Under the pieces are notes generated by a model that was given only the letters and a program-made list of their open reading frames with translations, had not been told where the DNA came from and ran no database searches. From NCBI GenBank assembly GCA_937873665.1, contig CALMYW010000393.1:124001-188000 (forward strand): a stretch of 64,000 nt of DNA. The letters are read 5' to 3'. Position 1 is the first letter of the stretch, and each line of letters opens with the position of its first letter. The DNA is from an uncultured Sphingorhabdus sp. GTDB taxonomy: Bacteria; Pseudomonadota; Alphaproteobacteria; Sphingomonadales; Sphingomonadaceae. Positions 52,666-62,542 of the stretch are shown here, piece by piece. The position numbers were made by a program, and so were the translations under genes.

Positions 52666-53406
52666 ATGAGCGCGATAATGGCCCTGCTATTCGGCCTCAT
52701 CGCGCTCATTTACGCCTCCGTCGGTTTTGGCGGAGGATCTTCCTACACGGCAATTCTGACATTGACCGGGATCGAGCCAAGGCTGATTCCGGTCATATCC
52801 TTATGCTGCAACATTGTTGTTGTAACAGGCGGAACGTACCGCTTCTGGCGTGTTGGACTGATTGACTGGAAGGCAGTACTGCCGCTGTTGGCGGTATCAG
52901 CTCCTCTCGCTTTCCTGGGTGGGTTAACGCCGCTCAAGGAAGCAACCTTCCTGTTGATATTGGGAACGACTCTGCTGGTTTCTGCCGTTGCTCTATTGCT
53001 GCCTCAGGAACGCTTTCCTGAGGCCAAGTTGCCACCAGCTGCCACTTTGGCTCTTTCAGGCCTGGTCGGCCTGCTGGCAGGACTATCCGGCATCGGTGGC
53101 GGCATATTCATGGCGCCGGTGCTTCACCTGATCCGCTGGGCAGAAGCAAAGCGAATCGCAGCTTTCGCCTCTCTCTACATCCTTGCCAACTCGATAACCG
53201 GACTGGGCGGTCAGTTACTCAAGGGTGGCGTTGGTGCTGTCGCAGAATCGTCCGCTGCATATTGGCCCTTGTTGCTGGCAGTGCTGATCGGAGGCCAGAT
53301 TGGCAGCCATATCGGAATCAGGCTATTTTCGCCTGTTTTGCTGCGGCGGATGACTGCGCTGCTGGTCGGCTATGCCGCGGTCCGTCTGTTGTTGCAGGCG
53401 CTTTGA
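52666..53406 (+). CDS. TSUP-family (TauE/SafE) sulfite/organic-anion permease
   Basis: Inner-membrane permease of the TauE/SafE family, probably moving a sulfur- or carboxyl-containing anion. The 246-residue protein has about eight hydrophobic helices and the two family repeats: SVGFGGGSSYTAILTLTGIE in the first half and GLSGIGGGIFMAPVLHLI in the second. It follows secA by 10 nt. No substrate can be read from the context. Confidence 0.87.
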   Translation: MSAIMALLFGLIALIYASVGFGGGSSYTAILTLTGIEPRLIPVISLCCNIVVVTGGTYRFWRVGLIDWKAVLPLLAVSAPLAFLGGLTPLKEATFLLILGTTLLVSAVALLLPQERFPEAKLPPAATLALSGLVGLLAGLSGIGGGIFMAPVLHLIRWAEAKRIAAFASLYILANSITGLGGQLLKGGVGAVAESSAAYWPLLLAVLIGGQIGSHIGIRLFSPVLLRRMTALLVGYAAVRLLLQAL

Positions 53407-53423
53407 TTTTTCTGGAGAAAATC

Positions 53424-53498
53424 TGGCTCCCCGGGACGGATTCGAACCGCCGACCAATCGGTTAACAGCCGATTGCTCTACCGCTGAGCTACCGGGGA
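53424..53498 (-). tRNA. tRNA-Asn (anticodon GTT)
   Basis: Cloverleaf on the minus strand: acceptor TCCCCGG pairs with CCGGGGA, D arm TAGCTCAGCGGTAGAGC, anticodon loop CTGTTAA with GTT (complement of bases 53464-53466), T arm GGTTCGAATCC, and an encoded CCA. 75 nt with CCA. Confidence 0.97.
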
Positions 53499-53501
53499 GC
53501 A

Positions 53502-53518
53502 GCCCGATGACATCGGGC
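53502..53518 (-). repeat. small hairpin between tRNA-Asn and nadK
   Basis: GCCCGAT-gac-ATCGGGC, a perfect 7-bp stem without a clear T-run on the minus strand. It lies between the nadK stop and the tRNA, and may be a weak terminator or processing site. Confidence 0.4.
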
Positions 53519-53558
53519 AGGCGCGCCTATGGCTTGGCCTGAAACAAAAAGCAAGTGG

Positions 53559-54335
53559 TCAGGTGATAAATTGTTCCATCGCGATGCGATCGTCGAGTGC
53601 ATGTTCGGGATCAAACAACAAAGTAAGCGAACGGTTGCGGTCCAGCGCCACCTCCACTGACGATATGTCGCGGATTTCGCGTTGGTCGGCAACAGCACTT
53701 ACCGGGCGTTTTGAACTTTCCAGTATTGTCAGCTTGACGACATAGCGGTCTGGCAAGATTGCCCCTTTCCAACGGCGTGGGCGGAAGGGGCTTATGGGCG
53801 TCAAAGCCAGCAGAGAGCTGTCGAGCGGCAGGATCGGGCCGTTTGCCGAAAGGTTGTAAGCCGTTGATCCCACAGGCGTCGCAACCAGAACACCGTCGCA
53901 GATTAGTTCATCGATAACCGTGCGACCATTCACATCTATTTGCAGCTTTGCCGCCTGTCGCGTTTCGCGCAGCAAAGAGACTTCGTTGATCGCGGGCAGC
54001 GTGAAGCGTTGGCCCGACGTTGCCTCAATCGTTGCCATTAAAGGCGTCACAGTAATGCTTTTTGCGCGATCCAGTCGATTGAGCAGGTCGTCTGGGTTCC
54101 AACTGTTCATCAGGAAGCCGATTGTGCCCAGATTCATACCGTAAGTAGGCAAATCGCGGCGCTGCTCCAAAAGACGATGCAATAATTGCAAAAGGAATCC
54201 GTCACCGCCCAACGCAATCACTGCATCTGCTTCTTCTATGGGGACGAATTCATGGATTTCACGCAATTGCTTTTCTGCCTTGCGCGCAGGTTCGCCTGGT
54301 GAGGCGAGCAGGGCTAGCTTTGAGAAACGGCTCAT
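53559..54335 (-). CDS. nadK: NAD kinase
   Basis: Phosphorylates NAD to NADP. The 258-residue protein has the family motifs ALGGDGFLLQLLH (GGDG) and NLGTIGFLMN, the ATPVGSTAYNLSANGPI segment and the C-terminal LTPISPFRPRRW region. ATG overlaps the moaA stop by 4 nt. The convergent tRNA gene lies downstream. Confidence 0.94.
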   Translation of the reverse strand: MSRFSKLALLASPGEPARKAEKQLREIHEFVPIEEADAVIALGGDGFLLQLLHRLLEQRRDLPTYGMNLGTIGFLMNSWNPDDLLNRLDRAKSITVTPLMATIEATSGQRFTLPAINEVSLLRETRQAAKLQIDVNGRTVIDELICDGVLVATPVGSTAYNLSANGPILPLDSSLLALTPISPFRPRRWKGAILPDRYVVKLTILESSKRPVSAVADQREIRDISSVEVALDRNRSLTLLFDPEHALDDRIAMEQFIT

Positions 54336-55318
54336 CCGCCAGTCGCATTCATATGACGGTGCAGGCGCAAATCTTTGTCCTCCATTTGCCGCTCGAAATC
54401 ATGTCGCTCAGGCTTCAACCGTAAAGCTTTTTGAAGAAGCCGGTCGACTGCTTCCATGCCGCCGCTGCGAATGGCATCGCGAAAATCCACATGGAATTCA
54501 GAGCCAAGGCACATGTGCACTTTCCCGTCGCTGGCCAGGCGCAAGCGGTTGCAATCTCCGCAGAAATTATGGGTCATCGGCGTGATCAACCCGAGCCGCA
54601 GGTGAAGCGGTTCCAACTGGTAATAGCGTGCAGGCCCTGCCGTACGATGGTCAATCGGCGTCAACGTGGCGTTTTCCAGAAGAGGACGGACAAAGTCATC
54701 GAGTGGAATAAACTGCCCGGTGCGCCCCGATACGCCATCCCCCAGCGGCATGGTTTCGATCAAGGCGAGATCGAAGCCATTGGTGGCGCAATATTTCGCC
54801 ATTGGCGCAATTTCATCGTCATTCACGCCTTTCAGTGCGACCATATTGATCCGAATGCCCAATCCATTGGCCTTAGCGATCTCAATCCCGTTCAGAACCT
54901 GGTCAAGGTCACCGCCGCGAGTGACGGCACTGAACTTAGCCGGGACAAGACTGTCGAGGCTGACATTGATGCGACGCACACCTGATTCTCTCAAAATGGG
55001 TGCATAATGGGAGAGTCGGCTGCCATTGGTGGTCAATGTCAGTTCGTCGAGCGCTCCAGATTGCACATTTCGGCCGAGTTCCTGAATCAGAACGTCAACA
55101 TCGCGACGTGCCAGAGGTTCCCCGCCGGTAAGGCGTATTTTCCGGATGCCGTGCTTTATGAAGCGCCCAGCAATCAGCGCAATTTCCGTGTAATCGAGCA
55201 GATCAGTTCGCGGCAGGAATGTCTGTTGCTCGGGCATGCAATATGTGCACCGGAAATTGCACCGGTCGGTCACCGAAATTCGGAGATAGTCTATGGTTCG
55301 TCCGAAATTGTCTTGCAT
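54332..55318 (-). CDS. moaA: MoaA, GTP 3',8-cyclase
   Basis: First step of molybdenum-cofactor synthesis: a radical SAM enzyme that converts GTP to 3',8-cyclo-GTP. The 328-residue protein has the N-terminal cluster DRCNFRCTYCMPE (three cysteines) and the C-terminal cluster FCGDCNRLRLASDGKVHMC (three cysteines), plus LTGGEPLARRDV. The expected GG ending is present (NATGG). It is divergent from the EAL gene. No other moa genes are here. Confidence 0.95.
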   Translation of the reverse strand: MQDNFGRTIDYLRISVTDRCNFRCTYCMPEQQTFLPRTDLLDYTEIALIAGRFIKHGIRKIRLTGGEPLARRDVDVLIQELGRNVQSGALDELTLTTNGSRLSHYAPILRESGVRRINVSLDSLVPAKFSAVTRGGDLDQVLNGIEIAKANGLGIRINMVALKGVNDDEIAPMAKYCATNGFDLALIETMPLGDGVSGRTGQFIPLDDFVRPLLENATLTPIDHRTAGPARYYQLEPLHLRLGLITPMTHNFCGDCNRLRLASDGKVHMCLGSEFHVDFRDAIRSGGMEAVDRLLQKALRLKPERHDFERQMEDKDLRLHRHMNATGG

Positions 55319-55390
55319 TGTGCATCTGACCTATCTGTCTTGTTCCGTGCTGGCAACGGTTGGGAAAGGCTTTTCGGATATTCTGGTGAG

Positions 55391-56656
55391 ATGGATTCGG
55401 TAACAGCAATGCCAGCGAAGAAGATTTCGCCTGCACGCGATGCACAGCTATGGCTGTCAGCATTCGAGGCTAGCGCTTCGCGTGGAGCCTTGCTGTTGCT
55501 GGTTGGCATCCGTGATTTGAAACAGGTGAATGACCTGCACGACAGGGAAACGGGTAATGCCGTTATTGCTGAAATCGGAAAAAGGATCGCTGGCTTTGCC
55601 CCGTCAATTTCGGACGCGATCCTGACCGCGCGCTTGCCGGGCAGGGAATTTCTGATCATTGCAGGTGCCTGCGGACAAGCTGAGGCGGAGCAGGTAGCAC
55701 GTCAACTACTGGGGCTACTTGAAGCGCCATTACAGCACCGTGACGGCGAACTGCACATCAGTCCTCGGATAGGAATAGCACTGTCCAGACCCGGCCAGTC
55801 CGGTACCCAATTGCTGGCTGCGGCATCGAGTGCGTTATCGGCAGCCTATTCACACAAGGGACGGAAATATCGCTTTGCCGACAGCGTTACCAACTTCGAT
55901 AGCCAGAGGAATTCTCGTCTGGACAAGGGCCTGCGTCAGGCGCTGATGAAACAGGAAATCGCGATCTATTTCCAGCCCCAGTTTGAGGTTGAAACGGAAA
56001 AGTTGGTCGGGGCCGAAGCACTTGCGCGTTGGACCCATCCCGAATTTGGCCAGATTGGTGCTGAGGAATTATTCGCCGCAGCTGACCGTTGTGATCTGCG
56101 TGAAGAATTGTCTTATGCGATACAGAAGCAAGCCGTGGGTTATGCTGCGCAATGGCCAGATGCTTTGCATCTTTCGATCAATCTTGGTGCTGAAGAACTT
56201 GCCGATGATCATGCTATACGGTTGCTTGCTATTTTGGAAGATTCAGGTTTCCCGTTCAATCGTCTGACAGTCGAGTTGACCGAAGAGAGCATCGTTCGCG
56301 ACTTCGATCTTGCGCTATCCCAACTTGAGATGTTGCGCGCTAAGGGCATTGGTGTCGCTATCGACGATTTTGGTACAGGCTATTCCAGCCTTGCCTATCT
56401 CAAGAGCCTGCCGCTTGATTATCTCAAGATCGACAAAGGCATGACGGCCGACATTGGCGGCAATCCACGCGACCTTATCGTGCTGCGCGCGATCATTGCA
56501 CTGGGCAAGGCATTGGGTCTACGGATTATTGCCGAGGGTGTTGAGAAAGTCAGCGAACTTGAATTGCTGCGCTCAGAATGCTGCGACTATTTTCAAGGAT
56601 ATTTGCGTTCGCCGCCTTTAACGGCTGAGCAATTTCTTGAATACATACGTCAGTAG
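55391..56656 (+). CDS. EAL phosphodiesterase with degenerate GGDEF domain
   Basis: Probable c-di-GMP phosphodiesterase. The GGDEF domain (about residues 35-160) is degenerate: the active site reads LPGREFLII instead of GGDEF, so it is likely not a cyclase but may bind GTP to tune the EAL. The EAL domain looks intact: GAEALARWTHP, ELTEESIV, DDFGTGYSSLAYLKSLP and AEGVEK. The exact start is unclear: the frame is open for 384 nt upstream but overlaps moaA on the other strand; I took the ATG at 55391 as a cautious start. It converges with mfd, 6 nt apart. Confidence 0.78.
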   Translation: MDSVTAMPAKKISPARDAQLWLSAFEASASRGALLLLVGIRDLKQVNDLHDRETGNAVIAEIGKRIAGFAPSISDAILTARLPGREFLIIAGACGQAEAEQVARQLLGLLEAPLQHRDGELHISPRIGIALSRPGQSGTQLLAAASSALSAAYSHKGRKYRFADSVTNFDSQRNSRLDKGLRQALMKQEIAIYFQPQFEVETEKLVGAEALARWTHPEFGQIGAEELFAAADRCDLREELSYAIQKQAVGYAAQWPDALHLSINLGAEELADDHAIRLLAILEDSGFPFNRLTVELTEESIVRDFDLALSQLEMLRAKGIGVAIDDFGTGYSSLAYLKSLPLDYLKIDKGMTADIGGNPRDLIVLRAIIALGKALGLRIIAEGVEKVSELELLRSECCDYFQGYLRSPPLTAEQFLEYIRQ

Positions 56657-56662
56657 AACGGA

Positions 56663-59600
56663 TTACCCGGCTTTGCGGGCCAGACCGGCAAGGCCTTTGG
56701 AGAGCTGGAGGCAGCCGTTAAGTTTACTGGCCGGATCGGGCCAATTCCGGTTGATCACCAGCTTGCTGTCCGGCCTGAGCTTCGCCGTGGCACCGAGTCT
56801 TTCGACATAAGCGAGAAGGCCTGGCATGTTAGGAGGCCGGTCTTCGTGGAAGCTGACCAGCGCCCCGCGCGGGCCTACTTCGATTTTGGCGACTTGCGCG
56901 GCCAGAGCATTCTGCTTGATTTCAATCAGTTTGAGCAGGTTTTGTGTTGGTTCCGGTATCGGGCCAAAACGGTCGGACAATTCGGCAGCAAAGCCTTCAA
57001 TATCCTGCGCTTCATCCAGATCGTTGAGGCGACGATAAAGGGCCATGCGCACCGAAAGGTCGGGCACATAATCGTCCGGGATCAGGATTGGCGCATCGAC
57101 GGTAATTTGCGGCGAGAAGCTGTCACGCGGTTTGGCGAGGCCATGCGCTTGAGCGCGAACGGCAACCACCGCTTCTTCGAGCATTGACTGGTAAAGCTCG
57201 AACCCGACTTCGCGGATATGTCCGGACTGTTCGTCACCAACCAGATTGCCCGCGCCTCTTATGTCTAGGTCGTGACTGGCCAGCTGGAACCCGGCGCCTA
57301 GTGTATCAAGATCACTTAGCACCTTGAGACGCTTTTCAGCCGTTTCGTTGAGCACTCGATCGGCAGGCTGGGTTAAATAAGCATAGGCTCTTGCTTTGGA
57401 GCGACCTACGCGCCCGCGAAGCTGGTACAATTGCGCCAGTCCGAAGCGGTCGGCGCGGTGGACGATCAGCGTATTTGCGCTGGGAATGTCGAGGCCACTT
57501 TCGATGATCGTGGTCGATAACAGCACATCGTAGCGTTTGTCGTAAAATGCGGTCATCCGCTCTTCAATTTCACCAGCGGCCATCTGCCCATGCGCGGTGA
57601 CAAATTTCACTTCGGGCACATGGTCACGCAGATACTCTTCGATCTCGGCAAGGTCGGAGATGCGGGGAACGACGAAGAAGCTTTGCCCGCCGCGATAATG
57701 CTCACGCAGCAAAGCCTCACGCATCACGACTTCATCCCACGGCATGACATAGGTGCGCACCGCGAGACGGTCCACTGGCGGGGTCTGGATAACCGAAAGT
57801 TCGCGCAGGCCAGACATTGCCATCTGCAAGGTACGGGGAATGGGGGTTGCCGTCAGCGTCAGCATATGGACGTCAGTCTTCAACGCCTTGAGTTGTTCCT
57901 TATGGTTCACGCCAAAGCGCTGCTCTTCATCGACGATAACCAGGCCAAGTTTCCGGAATTTGATCGATTTTGCGAGAACGGCGTGGGTGCCGATGACTAT
58001 GTCGACTGAACCGTCGGTCAGACCGTCACGGGTCTTAGTTGCCTCGGCAGACGGAACGAGGCGTGACAGCCGCCCAAGCTTCAACGGCGTATCGGCAAAG
58101 CGTTCGACAAAATTGGTATAATGCTGGCGTGCAAGCAGGGTGGTGGGGGCGATGACGGCCACCTGATAGCCGGCCATAGCGGCTGCGAATGCTGCGCGCA
58201 TGGCTATTTCGGTTTTCCCGAAGCCGACATCGCCGCATACAAGGCGGTCCATTGGTTTGCCGCTCGACAGGTCTTCCAAGACTTCGGCAATGACCCGTTC
58301 CTGATCGTCGGTTTCAGCGTAAGGGAAGCGGTCGACAAAGGCGGCATAGCCTGCATCTTCTACCTCGATCAGCGCGCCGGGCCGCAGCGCTCGTTCGGCG
58401 GCTGTGCGGATCAGTTCATGCGCTATGGCGGTGATGCGTTCCTTGAGTTTCGCTTTGCGCCGTTGCCACGCCTCACCGCCCAATTTGTCGAGCGTGACTG
58501 CCCCGTCCGAATTGCCGTAGCGCGAGAGGACATCGATATTCTCGACCGGAACATAAAGCCGGTCGCCACCTGCATAGGTGAGCGCAACACAATCATGCGG
58601 GCTTTGACCTACCGGGATAGAGGCAAGCCCTTCATAGCGGCCTATGCCATGTTCTACATGGACAATCAGGTCGCCAGGCGTGAGCGCTGCCATTTCGGCA
58701 AGGAAAGCATCGGCGCTCTTCTTGTTCTTCCGACGGCGGACGAGGCGGTCGCCCAATATGTCCTGTTCGGAGATTAGCGCGACATCTGGCGAGGCAAAGC
58801 CGTGGTCGATTGGCAGAACCACCATCGCCGCCGCTTTGCCCGCTGCAACTCCCAATGCGGCCTGCCAGCCATCCGCTTCCACCAATTTGGGCGCGCCATG
58901 ATCAGACAGCAGGCCCTTGAGGCGCTCGCGCGCGCCTGCGGAGTAGCTTGCTACAATGGCTTTTTGACCAGCGCGGATGCTATCCTTCAGATAGGCGGAA
59001 ACCGCCTCGTAGACATTATCCTTACGCGCTCGTTCAGGTGCGAAATCGCGGCCTGCTGAAATGCCGAAGTCGATGGTGTTCGCGGCTTCCGGTGCGGCAA
59101 AGGGCGTCAGAAGATGGCTGTTATGCGCTTCGAGCAACGCTTCCAGTTCTTCGCTTGCTAAATACAGCTTGTCCGGTGCCAGTGGTCGATAACTGCCGGG
59201 ACTTGCTGACTGTGCCTTTTCGCGGTTGGCGTGGTAATCGGCAATCGCCTCAAATCGCGCCTCACCGGCCGCTAGTGCCGCTTGATCACGCAGGATCAAT
59301 GTGTCGCTGTCGAGATGGTCGAGCAAAGTGACCATTCGCTCCTCGAACAAAGGCAGCCAATGGTCCATGCCGGCCAACCGGCGCCCCTCCGATACTGCCT
59401 GGTAGAGCGGATCGCCGGTCGCTGTTGTCCCAAACAGGTCACGATATTGCGTGCGGAAACGGCGAACCGCATCCTCGTCCATCAGTGTTTCGACCGCAGG
59501 CAAAAGTGCGAACCGGTCGACCGTGCCGATACTCCTCTGGTCTTGCGGAGAGAAGCGGCGGATTGTTTCGACTTCGTCTCCGAAAAAGTCGAGTCGCAGG

Positions 59601-60136
59601 CCGTCCTCGCTGCCTGCCGGGATCAAGTCGACAAGGCTGCCTCTTATGGCAAACTCACCCGCCTCGGCGACGGTATCGACCCGGAAATAGCCATTGGCCT
59701 GCAACAGGTTTGCCAGCTTCTCGCGATTGATCGAAACTCCCGAAGCAAGAATGGCCCCCGTCTGGCGGATACGGAAAGGCGTGAGAACACGTTGAATCAT
59801 TGCCCCGATGGTGGTCAGCAACACGCGCTTGGATTTGGTCGGGTGTTGCAGCGCGTTGAGTGTCGCCATGCGCTGGCTGGTTATCACCGTCGACGGCGAG
59901 GCACGGTCATAGGGCAGGCAGTCCCAGGCCGGGAATTGCAGGATTTCCAGTTCGGGAGCGAAAAAGGGAATCGTGTCTGCCAGTGAACGCATCGCCGCGT
60001 CGTCTGGCGCGATATAGAGCGTCGCACTTTTGGCCCCGCGCGCGAGATCAGCGACCAGCAGAGGCGTGAACCCCGCAGGCACCGAGGCCAGTGTCAGCGG
60101 GCGATCCGCCTTCAAGATGCGCTGCAGGTCGGTCAT
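56663..60136 (-). CDS. mfd: Mfd transcription-repair coupling factor
   Basis: Frees RNA polymerase stalled at DNA damage and recruits UvrA. The 1157-residue protein has the UvrB-like region (FFGDEVETIRRF), the RNA-polymerase-interacting domain with GDLIVHVEHGIGRYEGL, and a superfamily 2 translocase with Walker A CGDVGFGKTEIAMRAAF, VIVDEEQRFGV (DEEQ), TLTATPIPRTL, and RADRFGLAQLYQLRGRVGR; the C-terminal TRCF domain follows. The sdhE gene ends 4 nt upstream. Confidence 0.97.
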   Translation of the reverse strand: MTDLQRILKADRPLTLASVPAGFTPLLVADLARGAKSATLYIAPDDAAMRSLADTIPFFAPELEILQFPAWDCLPYDRASPSTVITSQRMATLNALQHPTKSKRVLLTTIGAMIQRVLTPFRIRQTGAILASGVSINREKLANLLQANGYFRVDTVAEAGEFAIRGSLVDLIPAGSEDGLRLDFFGDEVETIRRFSPQDQRSIGTVDRFALLPAVETLMDEDAVRRFRTQYRDLFGTTATGDPLYQAVSEGRRLAGMDHWLPLFEERMVTLLDHLDSDTLILRDQAALAAGEARFEAIADYHANREKAQSASPGSYRPLAPDKLYLASEELEALLEAHNSHLLTPFAAPEAANTIDFGISAGRDFAPERARKDNVYEAVSAYLKDSIRAGQKAIVASYSAGARERLKGLLSDHGAPKLVEADGWQAALGVAAGKAAAMVVLPIDHGFASPDVALISEQDILGDRLVRRRKNKKSADAFLAEMAALTPGDLIVHVEHGIGRYEGLASIPVGQSPHDCVALTYAGGDRLYVPVENIDVLSRYGNSDGAVTLDKLGGEAWQRRKAKLKERITAIAHELIRTAAERALRPGALIEVEDAGYAAFVDRFPYAETDDQERVIAEVLEDLSSGKPMDRLVCGDVGFGKTEIAMRAAFAAAMAGYQVAVIAPTTLLARQHYTNFVERFADTPLKLGRLSRLVPSAEATKTRDGLTDGSVDIVIGTHAVLAKSIKFRKLGLVIVDEEQRFGVNHKEQLKALKTDVHMLTLTATPIPRTLQMAMSGLRELSVIQTPPVDRLAVRTYVMPWDEVVMREALLREHYRGGQSFFVVPRISDLAEIEEYLRDHVPEVKFVTAHGQMAAGEIEERMTAFYDKRYDVLLSTTIIESGLDIPSANTLIVHRADRFGLAQLYQLRGRVGRSKARAYAYLTQPADRVLNETAEKRLKVLSDLDTLGAGFQLASHDLDIRGAGNLVGDEQSGHIREVGFELYQSMLEEAVVAVRAQAHGLAKPRDSFSPQITVDAPILIPDDYVPDLSVRMALYRRLNDLDEAQDIEGFAAELSDRFGPIPEPTQNLLKLIEIKQNALAAQVAKIEVGPRGALVSFHEDRPPNMPGLLAYVERLGATAKLRPDSKLVINRNWPDPASKLNGCLQLSKGLAGLARKAG

Positions 60137-60140
60137 TTGC

Positions 60141-60425
60141 TCAGTCGGCCTTGGTCAGTCCGACAGGTAGCGAAATATAATCGAGCCGCATGAGCAGATC
60201 GAGCATCGGACCTTCCCATTTTGCAGGAACGGGCAGGGTACGCATCGCCCAGCCCATGATGTCGACATCCTGTTCCTCAAGCAAAGCTTCGAACCAGGCG
60301 AAATCCGCGTCGGACCATAGGGCATGATAATTGTCGAAAAAACCGCCGACAATTGCATCGGCTTCGCGCGTACCACGGTGGTGGGCACGAAAATGCAGTT
60401 TGCGAAGATAGGATGCCCGGTCCAT
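60141..60425 (-). CDS. sdhE: SdhE, FAD assembly factor for succinate dehydrogenase
   Basis: Promotes covalent FAD attachment to SdhA. The 94-residue protein has the RG motif RAHHRGTREADAIVGGFF and LEEQDVDIMGW, which define the family. Adjacent to mfd (sdhE stop to mfd start 4 nt), a common alphaproteobacterial pair, and divergent from recG. Confidence 0.93.
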   Translation of the reverse strand: MDRASYLRKLHFRAHHRGTREADAIVGGFFDNYHALWSDADFAWFEALLEEQDVDIMGWAMRTLPVPAKWEGPMLDLLMRLDYISLPVGLTKAD

Positions 60426-60481
60426 GATTTGTCTCGAAGATAGTGGAATGATGGCCAGCGGCCTATATAGTGCCCCTAGTC

Positions 60482-62542
60482 ATGCGGCCCGATATTCTCA
60501 ATCCGTTATTTGCTGAAGTGGAAACGCTGAAAGGCGTAGGGCCGGGGATTGCGCGCCCATTGGACCGGCTGGGGTTAAAGCGTGTCAAAGACCTGCTGTA
60601 TCATTTCCCAACCGGATGGACCTATCGCAAGGCAGTCAAAACGGTAGATGTGGCAGATGTAGGCAAGAACATCATCGTTACACTGGTTATAGCGAGCCAC
60701 CGATCGGGTGGAAGTGCACGAAGCCCGTTACGCATTCATGGTGTGGATGGTGAAGGCAATTATCTTACTTTGACCTTTTTTGGACGAACCCGTTCCTGGG
60801 CCAAGAAACAGTTGCCTGTCGGAGAAACGCGCATCGTTTCGGGAAAATTGGAGCGCTATGGTGATGAACTGCAAATCGTGCATCCCGATCATATTTCGTC
60901 TGCGGTCGAGGCTAGGCCAGTTGCGCTGATCGAGCCCGTTTATCCGCTGTCCGAGGGGATTACGAGTAATCGTCTCCACGGACTGGTTCAGCAGGGACTG
61001 GAGAGATTGCCAGAGCTTTCCGAATGGATTGAACCATCATTGCTCGCTGATCGCAAATGGGCCGGTTGGAGTCAGTCGGTTTCGATCGTCCATCACAAAG
61101 ATGAAAAATCCGTCCGGGACCGGCTCGCTTATGACGAGTTATTAGCCAATCAATTGGCGATGCGGCTTGTCCGAGCATCGCTCGATCGCCGACGCGGTCC
61201 CCAAATCCATGGGGATGGCAGGCTGATATCCCAGTTGCGCCTGCCTTTCGCGCTGACGGGCGCGCAAAGACGGGTGATTGCGGAAATCGAGGGTGACCTG
61301 CAGCAGACGCGGCCGATGCTACGCTTGCTGCAAGGCGATGTCGGATCCGGAAAGACGATGGTGGCGCTACATGCTTTGTTGCGTGCGGTTGAGGCCGGAA
61401 AACAGGGCGCAATGCTGGCGCCTACGGAAATATTGGCGCGGCAGCATCTGGCGAGCCTACAGGCCTCGCTCGCGGGGTTGCCAGTGAATGTCGCGATCCT
61501 GACAGGACGCGAGAAGGGTCGGGTACGTGAATCGGTATTGATGGGGCTCGCGGATGGATCGATAGACATCCTTGTCGGGACACATGCGATTTTTCAGGAA
61601 GCCGTGACCTATAAGGCGCTAGCGTTGGCGATTATTGATGAACAGCATCGATTTGGTGTCAGTCAGCGCTTGATGCTGTCGCGCAAAGGGCAGGGTGTCC
61701 CGCATTTGCTGGTTATGACAGCGACCCCGATCCCGCGCAGCCTTGCTCTGGCTTGCTATGGAGAAATGGACGTGTCGGCCATCGACGAAATGCCGCCGGG
61801 GCGTAGGCCTGTTGAAACGCGTGTAATATCAGAAGAACGCCTGCCCGAACTGATCGATGGTGTTGCGCGACATCTTGCGAGCGGCAAACAGGCGTTCTGG
61901 GTGTGTCCGCTGGTTGAGGAAAGCGAACGCAGTGAACTCGCTGCCGCCGAACAACGGGCCGCCATGTTGAGGCAGCGCTTTGGCGATCAGGTTGCCTTGA
62001 TTCACGGTCGCATGAAGGGACCTGAAAAGGATGCCGTGATGGAAGGCTTTGCCGCTGGCAAAACCCGGCTTTTGGTAGCCACCACCGTCATCGAAGTTGG
62101 TGTGGATGTCCCCAATGCCAGCCTGATGATCGTCGAGGCAGCCGATCGTTTCGGCTTGGCGCAGTTGCACCAACTGCGCGGTCGTGTCGGGCGTGGAAGC
62201 GAGAAATCGTCTTGCATCCTTGTTCGTTCATCACAGGTGAGCGAAACCGCCAGAGCGCGCCTTGCCTTGATGCGTGAGACCAATGACGGGTTTCGGATTG
62301 CCGAAGAAGATCTCAAACTCCGCGGAGCAGGCGAGCTGCTTGGAACGCGGCAATCCGGGGAGAGCCCGTTCCGCGTGGCTACAGACGAGCAGGTTCGGGA
62401 GCTAATCGGCGCGGCGTCAGCCGATGCCCGGTTGTTGATTGATCGCGATGGCGGGCTTGACGGACCACGCGGTGCAGCGGCCCGTATAGCGCTATACTTG
62501 TTTGAGCGAGATGCCGGATTGGCAACGCTGCGGGGGGGTTAG
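60482..62542 (+). CDS. recG: RecG ATP-dependent DNA helicase
   Basis: Branch-migrating helicase that remodels stalled forks and Holliday junctions. 686 residues from the ATG at 60482: the wedge domain opens NPLFAEVETLKGVGPGIAR, then GDVGSGKTMVALHALL (Walker A), LAIIDEQHRFGVSQR (DEQH), VMTATPIPRSLAL, and RFGLAQLHQLRGRVGRGSEKS, ending in the RecG C-terminal region. No ribosome site is seen, and TATATA lies 12 nt upstream of the ATG, so the transcript may be nearly leaderless. Its stop overlaps the convergent PilZ stop (TTAG). Confidence 0.96.
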   Translation: MRPDILNPLFAEVETLKGVGPGIARPLDRLGLKRVKDLLYHFPTGWTYRKAVKTVDVADVGKNIIVTLVIASHRSGGSARSPLRIHGVDGEGNYLTLTFFGRTRSWAKKQLPVGETRIVSGKLERYGDELQIVHPDHISSAVEARPVALIEPVYPLSEGITSNRLHGLVQQGLERLPELSEWIEPSLLADRKWAGWSQSVSIVHHKDEKSVRDRLAYDELLANQLAMRLVRASLDRRRGPQIHGDGRLISQLRLPFALTGAQRRVIAEIEGDLQQTRPMLRLLQGDVGSGKTMVALHALLRAVEAGKQGAMLAPTEILARQHLASLQASLAGLPVNVAILTGREKGRVRESVLMGLADGSIDILVGTHAIFQEAVTYKALALAIIDEQHRFGVSQRLMLSRKGQGVPHLLVMTATPIPRSLALACYGEMDVSAIDEMPPGRRPVETRVISEERLPELIDGVARHLASGKQAFWVCPLVEESERSELAAAEQRAAMLRQRFGDQVALIHGRMKGPEKDAVMEGFAAGKTRLLVATTVIEVGVDVPNASLMIVEAADRFGLAQLHQLRGRVGRGSEKSSCILVRSSQVSETARARLALMRETNDGFRIAEEDLKLRGAGELLGTRQSGESPFRVATDEQVRELIGAASADARLLIDRDGGLDGPRGAAARIALYLFERDAGLATLRGG

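Noticed and set aside
55007..55390. Open frame upstream of the EAL protein
   Set aside because: It overlaps moaA on the other strand and does not resemble the family. Kept only as uncertainty in the start.
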